Shown piece after piece: positions 1 through 5,369 of a stretch of DNA of 34,488 bases. Positions within the stretch are counted from its first letter, which is position 1; each line of letters opens with the position of its first letter. The position numbers and the translations under genes were made by a program. Source of the DNA: Rhodoblastus acidophilus (GTDB taxonomy: Bacteria > Pseudomonadota > Alphaproteobacteria > Rhizobiales > Beijerinckiaceae); the NCBI RefSeq assembly GCF_025961575.1, contig NZ_JAOQNX010000044.1:1-34488 (forward strand). Direction: 5' to 3'. The notes under the pieces were generated by a model. It worked only from the letters and a program-made list of their open reading frames with translations, was not told where the DNA came from and ran no database searches.

Positions 1-76
1 AGAGGGACCCCGCAAGCACGCTGGTTGTCCCCACACCCAACTCATCAGACAAGCGAAGGGACAGAGATTAAGTCAC

Positions 77-127
77 AGCCTCTGAGGAGCCCGCCTTGGC
101 GGGCGTCTCGAAGGGCGGGGGCGGGCC
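77..127. repeat. Dispersed palindromic repeat, copy 1
   Basis: The segment holds CTGAGGAG, a central hairpin (GCCCGCC, TT, GGCGGGC) and then GTCTCGAAGGGCG followed by a G-rich arm. The same flanks (CTGAGGAG and GTCTCGAAGGGCG) enclose a different central hairpin at 20576-20625. Conserved flanks with a variable, still self-complementary core indicate a dispersed extragenic palindromic element. Similar sequences are common in Rhizobiales genomes (recollection, not checked). It lies downstream of the Cache gene on the minus strand and could act as an RNA 3'-end structure, although no T-run follows. Confidence 0.6.
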
Positions 128-147
128 ACGAGTTTTTCAGCAGTCTG

Positions 148-621
148 CTAGTCGTAATAGCCCACGCCGCAGGCGTAATCGGCGTTCACCCGGGTCACGA
201 ATGAGGTTTTGTGGGCCGGTTTCGGGTCGGTCGGCTTGCCGAAGAGATAGGTGACTTCGGTGATCACGCCTTCCTTCTGCCCGGCGGCGTAGATCTCCTC
301 GCCATAGGCCTTGCCGGTCTCGTCCTTGAGCGCCCGCACGTCCGTGCCGAGCAGGTCCTTGGCGTTGACATTGCCCTGGGCGACGAATTTCCCGTCGCCG
401 ACATTGAAGCAGAACACATAGATATTGCCGGTCATGCCGGTCAAAAATTTGCCTCGGCCCGCATTGAACTCTTCAAAAGCGTGCTTGCTGTCGGAGGTCA
501 CGTCGGCGGCGGCCGTCATGAGCATGGCCTTGGCGATATATTTGTCGGCGGGATGAGCGAAAGCCATGGGCGAAAGCGCCAGGAGCGCGCCAGACGCCGC
601 CGCAAGGATGTTTTTGCGCAA
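148..621 (-). CDS. Secreted single Cache domain protein
   Basis: The likely start is a TTG at 619-621, because GGAGG (minus strand, 627-631) lies five bases upstream; the ATG at 652-654 has no comparable site. This gives about 157 residues. The N-terminus is a signal peptide: RK, a hydrophobic stretch, then cleavage after AFA near residue 23. The remainder resembles a small single Cache domain (sCache_2 type), with the typical GKF(L)-like, NVNAKDLLGTD and VTYLFGKP segments and a C-terminal YACGVGYYD. Cache domains bind small ligands outside the cytoplasm, usually within receptors; here there is no signalling domain, so it probably acts as a free periplasmic binding protein. The ligand is unknown. 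It lies 120 bp beyond the thioesterase gene and probably has its own promoter. Confidence 0.75.
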   Translation of the reverse strand: MRKNILAAASGALLALSPMAFAHPADKYIAKAMLMTAAADVTSDSKHAFEEFNAGRGKFLTGMTGNIYVFCFNVGDGKFVAQGNVNAKDLLGTDVRALKDETGKAYGEEIYAAGQKEGVITEVTYLFGKPTDPKPAHKTSFVTRVNADYACGVGYYD

Positions 622-741
622 GATGTCCTCCGTGATCGCGTCGTCTCGTTGCAAGGCGGCTTTTCCAGCCGCGCTCTGGGACTTTAACGCGAGACGGAGC
701 GGGCCGGCAGGGCCGCGATCCTTATTTAGCTTTGAGAAACG

Positions 742-1191
742 TCAGCGCAGGCCGGCGGCGGCGAAAACCTCGTCCTCGGATTCGACGACCTCGAAGGCGG
801 AGCGGACGTCCTCGTGGATCGGGATGGAGCGCCCGGTCGCGATATTGACGAAGGTCCACAGGGTTTCGGCGCGGGCGAGGACGTGCGGGCGCTCGCCCCG
901 TCGCACGAACAAAGTGCGGCGCGGCGAGGTCCGCTCGCTCAGTCCAGCGATCCAGGTGTAGATGGCGATTTCGTCATGCAGCATCGCCGGGCGCAGATAT
1001 TCGATCGTGTGCGAGCGCACGAACCAGGAGGCGCCGAGGTCGAGATAGCGCTGCATCGGCCAGCCCTGAGCGCAGGAATGCTTGATGGCGACCTCCTCCA
1101 TCCAGCGCAGATATTCCTGGTTGTTGACGTGGCGGTGGGCGTCGATGGCCTCGGCGCCCACAAGAATGTCCTTCTGGTAAATTCTCGCCAT
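742..1191 (-). CDS. Acyl-CoA thioesterase, 4HBT hotdog family
   Basis: The 149-residue protein has the 4-hydroxybenzoyl-CoA thioesterase (YbgC-like) hotdog pattern. The segment DAHRHVNNQEYLRWMEE (residues about 17-33) matches the family motif D..GHVNN..Y..W, and the middle (YLRPAMLHDEIAIYTWI) matches the central strand region. The family hydrolyses acyl-CoA thioesters in the cytoplasm; the substrate cannot be told from sequence. It starts 6 bp after the cowN stop on the same strand, so it is very likely co-transcribed with cowN and may share its regulation. No link between this enzyme class and CO protection is known to me. Confidence 0.85.
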   Translation of the reverse strand: MARIYQKDILVGAEAIDAHRHVNNQEYLRWMEEVAIKHSCAQGWPMQRYLDLGASWFVRSHTIEYLRPAMLHDEIAIYTWIAGLSERTSPRRTLFVRRGERPHVLARAETLWTFVNIATGRSIPIHEDVRSAFEVVESEDEVFAAAGLR

Positions 1192-1197
1192 GAGCGC

Positions 1198-1494
1198 TCA
1201 AAAACACTCTTCTTCGAGCGTCTTCAGATCCTTGAGCGCCTGGTCGTCGTCATGGTCCTCGAACAGTTCGACCATGTAATAGACATGCGAGTGCAGCAGC
1301 AGCAGCTTGTCGGTGATGGAGTTCTCACCGGCCTCGATGGCGGCGAGGCGCGCCTTGAACCGGTCCCAGAAGGCGTTGCCGGTCTCGGGATTGTCGATGT
1401 AGCGGCGCAGATGCGTGAGCACGCGCTGCATATTGCCTTCGAAATCGATGTCCAAAAAGCTCACGTAGCGGTCGGGCTGGGCGGCGGCGTTCAT
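1198..1494 (-). CDS. cowN: N2-fixation sustaining protein CowN
   Basis: The start is ATG at 1492-1494, preceded by GGAG on the minus strand; the reading frame stays open upstream to 1551 but has no better start. The 98-residue protein shows the CowN pattern: [13 protein letters not shown] near the N-terminus, [11 protein letters not shown] in the middle, then [15 protein letters not shown] and a C-terminal [12 protein letters not shown]. CowN is a small cytoplasmic protein that protects nitrogenase from inhibition by carbon monoxide (known from Rhodospirillum rubrum and later biochemistry). Its presence implies that the host fixes nitrogen, although no nif genes lie in this window. The gene immediately upstream encodes an RcoM-like CO sensor, a pairing that fits CO-induced expression. 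No convincing sigma54 promoter was found upstream. Confidence 0.9.
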   Translation of the reverse strand: MNAAAQPDRYVSFLDIDFEGNMQRVLTHLRRYIDNPETGNAFWDRFKARLAAIEAGENSITDKLLLLHSHVYYMVELFEDHDDDQALKDLKTLEEECF

Positions 1495-1573
1495 GATCGT
1501 CTCCGAAACTGGATTTTCGCCAGTAAGACCTGAGCTTTTCCGCGGGCGCAACGGCCAACACGCGACCGGCGAT

Positions 1574-1609
1574 GCGCTTGCACGAGCGGTCGCGTGCTTG
1601 AATAAACGG
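1574..1609. promoter_or_regulatory. Direct repeats upstream of cowN, candidate LytTR operator
   Basis: Two copies of GNGCTTGNANNANCGG start at 1574 and 1594, exactly 20 bp apart, in the 120-bp gap between the rcoM-like gene and cowN. GCTTG is identical in both and a reversed GCAAGC follows at 1609-1614. LytTR proteins typically bind paired direct repeats about two helical turns apart, so the spacing fits the neighbouring regulator. A GCACG-N8-CGTGC inverted repeat overlaps the region and could be an alternative reading. Assignment to the regulator is inference. Confidence 0.4.
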
Positions 1610-1614
1610 CAAGC

Positions 1615-2334
1615 CTAAAAAGCCAGCAGTTTTCGCAGGCGCTCCACCTGCCGGCGTCCCACCGGGATTTTGGTCGCCGCCTTGTCGGCCATGCGCAGGA
1701 ACCACGCGCCATCCAGGCGCTCGGCGGCGCGGACATGGCTGAGATTGACGATGTGGCGGCGATGGACGCGGACAAACAAAGCGGGATCGAGCCGCGCCTC
1801 CAGGCTCGCCAGCGAACGCGGGCAGAAGGCGGAAAAATTCAGCGTCAGCGCCTCGGCATAATGGCCCTGCGCCGACAAGGCGGCGACCTCGTCGATGTCG
1901 ATCAGCGCGGTGACGTCGCCCATGCCCTTCTGGATCGGCAGTTTGACCAGGAAGGGGCCGGGCTCGGCCTCGGGCTCCGGGGGCGCGGCGAGATCGCCGA
2001 GCATGAAGAACATTAAGACGGTGGCGGGGTCTTCGGGGCCGCCGCCGGTCGCCAGCGCGATGGCGCGGGCCAGCAGATTGCCCATGCGGGTGGCGACGAT
2101 CAGCGAGGCGCCGAGCGGGCTTTCGCCGGCGCTGGCGATCAGCCAGCCCACTTTGGCGCGGGCCTGGGGCGGGTGCAGCTCCAGAATGTCGACGCCGAAA
2201 AACGGGCCGTCGCCATCGCCCAAAAAGCTCTGGACGGCGCCGCTCGCCGCGCGGATGCGGCGGTCGCGGTCGAGCATGACGACGCCGAGAGGCAGGCGCT
2301 GGAGGCGATACTCGAAAGTCTGCGCCTCGCCCAC
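1615..2334 (-). CDS. rcoM: RcoM-like PAS-LytTR transcription regulator, probable haem CO sensor
   Basis: The 239-residue protein has an N-terminal PAS domain (about 5-110) and a C-terminal LytTR DNA-binding domain (about 140-239, with RVHRRHIVNLSHV). The PAS segment FFGVDILELHP closely resembles the haem-binding region of Burkholderia RcoM as I remember it. His54 and Met84 are 30 residues apart, the same distance as the RcoM-2 ligands His74 and Met104 that bind ferrous haem. The position matching the ferric-haem ligand Cys94 appears to be Leu74, assuming no gaps. RcoM activates genes on binding CO. The GTG start lies two bases after the serB stop, so translation is probably coupled, and cowN follows on the same strand. 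The function is strong inference; haem binding is not shown. Confidence 0.8.
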   Translation of the reverse strand: MGEAQTFEYRLQRLPLGVVMLDRDRRIRAASGAVQSFLGDGDGPFFGVDILELHPPQARAKVGWLIASAGESPLGASLIVATRMGNLLARAIALATGGGPEDPATVLMFFMLGDLAAPPEPEAEPGPFLVKLPIQKGMGDVTALIDIDEVAALSAQGHYAEALTLNFSAFCPRSLASLEARLDPALFVRVHRRHIVNLSHVRAAERLDGAWFLRMADKAATKIPVGRRQVERLRKLLAF

Positions 2335-2336
2335 CT

Positions 2337-3269
2337 TCAGCTCACGAAATCCTGGAGCCGGTAGCCTTGCGCGAACAGCAGCGCGGTGAGGTCGCTGTGG
2401 TCGATGCGCGCATGCGCCGCGCTCGCCACCGCCGGCTTGGCGTGGAAGGCGACGCCCAGGCCCGCGGCTTGGAGCATGTCGAGGTCGTTGGCCCCGTCTC
2501 CCACGGCAAGGGTCTTGTGCGGCGGCAGTTCGTGCTTTTGCGTCAATTCCTTCAGCGCCGCGAGCTTGGCCGCCTTGCCGAGCACCGGCTCCTCCACTTC
2601 GCCCAAGAATTTTCCATCGGCGATTTTGAGGACATTGGCGCGGTTTTCCTGAAAGCCGAGCTTTTCCGCGATCACCTCCGTGAACACGGTGAAGCCGCCC
2701 GACACCAGCGCGGCATAGGCGCCGTTCGCGCGCATGGTCATCACCAATTCGCGCGCGCCTGGCGTCAGCGTGATCCGGTTGGCGATGGCCTCGTCCACCA
2801 CGGAGGCGTCGAGGCCTTTCAGCAGGGCGACGCGTTTGCGCAGCGCCGGCTCGAAGGCGATCTCGCCGCGCATGGCGCGTTCGGTGATGTCGGCGACCTC
2901 ATCCTTGAGGCCGACGAAATCGGCGAGCTCGTCGATACATTCCTGGCCGATCATGGTCGAATCCATATCGGCCAAAAACAGCTTTTTCCGGCGCCCCGCG
3001 AGCGGCTGCACGAAAATGTCGACCGGCGCGCCGCCCAAGGCGAGACGCAGCACGTCGGCGGCGGCGCGGCAATAGGCGGCGTCGGCGAAAGAGCCGTCGG
3101 CGTGATTGCCATGGGCGGCGCCCGGTGCGAAAGGAATGTCCGCCGCGCGGCCCGGCGCGAGAAACTGCGGGTCGCGCGCGCCCGGCAGCCGGCGGGCGGC
3201 GGCCATGAGCAGATCGGGGCTGATCGTCTGGGCGTCGGCGGCGCCGACCAGGGTCGCGACATGGGTCAT
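2337..3269 (-). CDS. serB: Phosphoserine phosphatase SerB
   Basis: The 310-residue protein, taken from ATG 3267-3269, carries out the last step of serine biosynthesis, O-phospho-L-serine to serine, in the cytoplasm. HAD-family motifs are clear: DMDSTMIGQE with nucleophile Asp101 and acid/base Asp103, LVSGGFTVF as motif II, and GDGANDLDML as motif III. The first 90 residues are the usual N-terminal ACT-like extension. The frame is open to 3548, but upstream it runs antisense through miaA and looks non-coding. The start codon overlaps the probable miaA start on the other strand. No good ribosome-binding site is visible, so translation may be leaderless or start further in. Confidence 0.93.
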   Translation of the reverse strand: MTHVATLVGAADAQTISPDLLMAAARRLPGARDPQFLAPGRAADIPFAPGAAHGNHADGSFADAAYCRAAADVLRLALGGAPVDIFVQPLAGRRKKLFLADMDSTMIGQECIDELADFVGLKDEVADITERAMRGEIAFEPALRKRVALLKGLDASVVDEAIANRITLTPGARELVMTMRANGAYAALVSGGFTVFTEVIAEKLGFQENRANVLKIADGKFLGEVEEPVLGKAAKLAALKELTQKHELPPHKTLAVGDGANDLDMLQAAGLGVAFHAKPAVASAAHARIDHSDLTALLFAQGYRLQDFVS

Positions 3270-4181
3270 TTGCTGTTGAACACTTTCAATTTTTCGGAAT
3301 TCGACGCCGTACAGGCCGTGCTCATCGCAGGTCCGACCGCAAGCGGCAAGACCGCGCTTTCCGCTGGGATCGCCGAAAAAATGGGCGCCGTGGTGATCAA
3401 TGCGGATTCCATGCAGGTTTACGCCGATCTGCCCGTGCTTTCCGCGCAGCCGACGGCGGCGGAAAAAGCCGCCGCGCCTCATTTGCTTTTCGGACATATC
3501 GCAGCGGAACGCAATTATTCCGTGGGTCAATGGCTTGTTGATGCTCAAGGAGCTGTGGCTGAATGTCGCAGGCTTGGACGGAGGCCGCTGTTCGTCGGCG
3601 GCACCGGCATGTATTTCAAGGCGCTCTTGCAGGGCCTGTCCGACATTCCCGCCGTGCCCGAGGAGGTGCGCGCCCGGGTGCGGGCGGAATGCGAAGCCGT
3701 CGCGCCGGCCGAGATTTATGATCGGCTGGCGAAGGTCGATCCGGAAACCGCGGCAAGGTTGCGGCCGACCGACCCGCAGCGGCTGATTCGCGCGCTGGAA
3801 ATTTTCGAAGCGTTTCAGACGCCGCTGGCGCGTTTGCAGGGCGCGCGGCAGGCCCCGCTGCTGGAGGCGTCACACTGCAAATGCCTGTTTCTCGCGCCCG
3901 AGCGCCCGGTGCTGAATGCGAGGATCGAGGCGCGCTTCGACCGGATGATGGAGAGCGGCGCTCTGGAAGAAGTTGCGCGGTTACGGGCGAAAAAACTCGA
4001 CCGTTCGCTGCCGGCCCTGCGCGCCGTCGGCGTTCCCGGGCTCCTGGATCATCTCGACGGCCTGTGTTCGCTCGACGAAGCGGTCGAGCGCGGCAAACGC
4101 GACAGCCGTCATTACGCCAAGCGGCAGTTCACTTTCGCCCGCACGCAATTGCCGGGCTTCGAATGGATCGCCGCGCCCTAA
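3261..4181 (+). CDS. miaA: tRNA dimethylallyltransferase MiaA
   Basis: MiaA transfers the dimethylallyl group to A37 of tRNAs reading UNN codons. The P-loop GPTASGKT is at about residues 24-31, followed by the substrate-binding INADSMQVY segment, GGTGMYFKALLQGLSDIP, and the C-terminal AVGVP and RDSRHYAKRQFTFARTQ motifs. The family-length body starts around 3319, so the exact start is uncertain: ATG 3261 (306 residues, with AGGG upstream) is chosen over GTG 3319, which would remove the first 19 residues. Start 3261 overlaps the serB start codon on the opposite strand by nine bases. The gene ends against a strong hairpin at 4188-4208. Confidence 0.93.
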   Translation: MGHLLLNTFNFSEFDAVQAVLIAGPTASGKTALSAGIAEKMGAVVINADSMQVYADLPVLSAQPTAAEKAAAPHLLFGHIAAERNYSVGQWLVDAQGAVAECRRLGRRPLFVGGTGMYFKALLQGLSDIPAVPEEVRARVRAECEAVAPAEIYDRLAKVDPETAARLRPTDPQRLIRALEIFEAFQTPLARLQGARQAPLLEASHCKCLFLAPERPVLNARIEARFDRMMESGALEEVARLRAKKLDRSLPALRAVGVPGLLDHLDGLCSLDEAVERGKRDSRHYAKRQFTFARTQLPGFEWIAAP

Positions 4182-4208
4182 AAAATCGGGCGGACCGAGG
4201 GTCCGCCC
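4181..4208 (-). terminator. Intrinsic terminator of the YRGG-repeat gene
   Basis: The inverted repeat GGGCGGACC, loop GAG, GGTCCGCCC (4188-4208) forms a perfect 9-bp stem. On the minus strand it is followed by ATTTTTT (4181-4187), the layout of a Rho-independent terminator. It lies 28 bp after the minus-strand gene ending at 4237. The plus strand lacks a T-run, so it would terminate miaA transcripts less efficiently. Confidence 0.85.
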
Positions 4209-4236
4209 TGCCTTGCGCGATGGCGCTAAACTCCCG

Positions 4237-4608
4237 TCACCAACGGCGACCGCCGCCGCGATAGGCGCCGCCGCCGCGGTACGCGCCCCCGCGATAAACC
4301 GCGCCGCCGCGATAGGCCCCGCCGCGATAGACGGCGCCGCCGCGATAATAGCCGCCCCGGTAAACCGCTCCGCCGCGATAGACGGCGCCGCCGCCATAGA
4401 CCGGGCCGCGATAGACCCCGCCATAGCCGACGCCGTTGGGAATGCAGCCGCCGTAGGGGCCGCGGTGGAAGCCGATGCCGCAGCCTCCCGCCGTCAGCGT
4501 CACGTGCGACTGGACCTCCGGAACCGAAGACGGCGAAAAGGCTTCGGCGCCAGAGGCCGCCAGCGACATCGCGCCGACCAGGCCCAGCATGGCAAGAATT
4601 TTCCTCAA
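4237..4608 (-). CDS. Secreted YRGG-repeat protein with GCG_CRPN-type motif
   Basis: The start is TTG 4606-4608, because AAGGAGG (minus strand, 4617-4623) lies eight bases upstream; this gives 123 residues. Residues 1 to about 22 form a signal peptide ending in SGAEA. A GCGIGFHRGPYGGCIPN segment follows, matching the GCG...GGC.PN prefix described for small exported proteins of Rhizobiales. The C-terminal half consists of about ten short repeats of the form GAVYRGG, GAYRGG and GYYRGG, rich in Gly, Tyr and Arg with no Lys. The role is unknown; a low-complexity envelope or surface protein is likely. The two Cys of the prefix may form a disulphide. A good terminator follows. Confidence 0.8.
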   Translation of the reverse strand: MRKILAMLGLVGAMSLAASGAEAFSPSSVPEVQSHVTLTAGGCGIGFHRGPYGGCIPNGVGYGGVYRGPVYGGGAVYRGGAVYRGGYYRGGAVYRGGAYRGGAVYRGGAYRGGGAYRGGGRRW

Positions 4609-4616
4609 GGCTAAAT

Positions 4617-4623
4617 CCTCCTT
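4617..4623 (-). promoter_or_regulatory. Ribosome-binding site that fixes a TTG start
   Basis: AAGGAGG on the minus strand, eight bases before TTG 4606-4608. It is a full anti-Shine-Dalgarno match and makes the longer upstream frame (to 4767) unlikely to be translated. Confidence 0.8.
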
Positions 4624-4714
4624 GGCGTTGTGGATCAGCGGCGTCGGATGGCCCGCCGCCGACGTGAACCGGACCAAGACTAATCCATTCGCGGATTCGA
4701 CGCCACTTCCGCCG

Positions 4715-5197
4715 CTATTTCTTCGCTTTCGCCGCCTTGGGGACCTTTCCCGGCCAGCTGACCACACGCTCGACCTGCTCGTCGATGGAGAGATCGTCCT
4801 CGAGCGCGTAGACGCGGCCGATCACGGACACGCCGGCCTCGACCACGCTCTCGCTTCGGCCGCTCACCAGCGGGTGCCAGTGCGGCAGGTCCTGGCCCTG
4901 GCCGATCAGGCGATAGGCGCAGGTCGGCGGCAGCCAGGTCAGGCTGCCCGCGCTTTCGGCATCGAGGCGGATGCAATCCTTCACCCGGCGCGAGCGGTGG
5001 CCGTAATCCGCGCAGCGCGCCTTGGCCGCGTCGAGCAGCCGGCAGCCGACATCGGTGAAGTAGATCTCCCCGGTATCCTCGTCCTGAAGCTTGACCAGGC
5101 AGCAGCGCCCGCAGCCGTCGCACAGGCTCTCCCATTCGGATTTGGAAAAATCCGCGAGCGACCGGCCTGCCCAAAATTTCTCGCCCTTGCGCGCCAA
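4715..5197 (-). CDS. YcgN-family cysteine cluster protein (UPF0260)
   Basis: The 160-residue protein matches the YcgN/UPF0260 family. It begins FW-rich (GEKFWAGRSLADFSKSEWESLCDGCGRCC) and contains the clustered cysteines CDGCGRCC at about 26-33, with further Cys at GCRLLD, ARCADY, KDCIRL and PTCAYR. Such Cys clusters are thought to bind zinc or iron-sulphur; no reaction is established for the family. The start is TTG 5195-5197 with GGGG upstream, and no alternative start is visible in frame. It diverges from the PBP1A gene and is followed by the YRGG-repeat gene on the same strand. Confidence 0.88.
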   Translation of the reverse strand: MARKGEKFWAGRSLADFSKSEWESLCDGCGRCCLVKLQDEDTGEIYFTDVGCRLLDAAKARCADYGHRSRRVKDCIRLDAESAGSLTWLPPTCAYRLIGQGQDLPHWHPLVSGRSESVVEAGVSVIGRVYALEDDLSIDEQVERVVSWPGKVPKAAKAKK

Positions 5198-5369
5198 AAA
5201 TGCCCCGTTGTTCCAGAATGAAACGTTTGTTGTGGCGCCGGGTTTGCGCCGGAAGCCGAGATGAGGCGGAGATGCGCCGCGACGGTGGACGCGTCAAGCT
5301 CCGCGCTCGTCAAGCGCGTAAAAAAAGTGTTAAGACAGGTCCGCACATTCGCGCTGAAAGGGTTTTGAG
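5198..5369. promoter_or_regulatory. Divergent control region of ycgN-like gene and PBP1A gene
   Basis: This 172-bp gap separates two genes that read away from each other, so promoters for both must lie here. It contains GGCGC-N7-GCGCC near 5234-5252 and an A-run around 5320. I could not place a convincing -35/-10 pair for either direction. Confidence 0.3.

Noticed and set aside
1495-1614. Sigma54 (-24/-12) promoter for cowN
   Set aside because: Several TGG and TTGC pieces occur, but no GG-N10-GC pair was found.
2367-3260. Long plus-strand open frame in front of miaA
   Set aside because: It runs antisense through serB, whose HAD motifs are intact; the translated sequence is Arg/Gly/His-rich and shows no family pattern. 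Long antisense frames are expected at this GC content.
2337-3548. 403-residue form of SerB
   Set aside because: The first 93 residues run antisense through miaA and are unlike any phosphatase; the ATG at 3267-3269 gives the normal family length.
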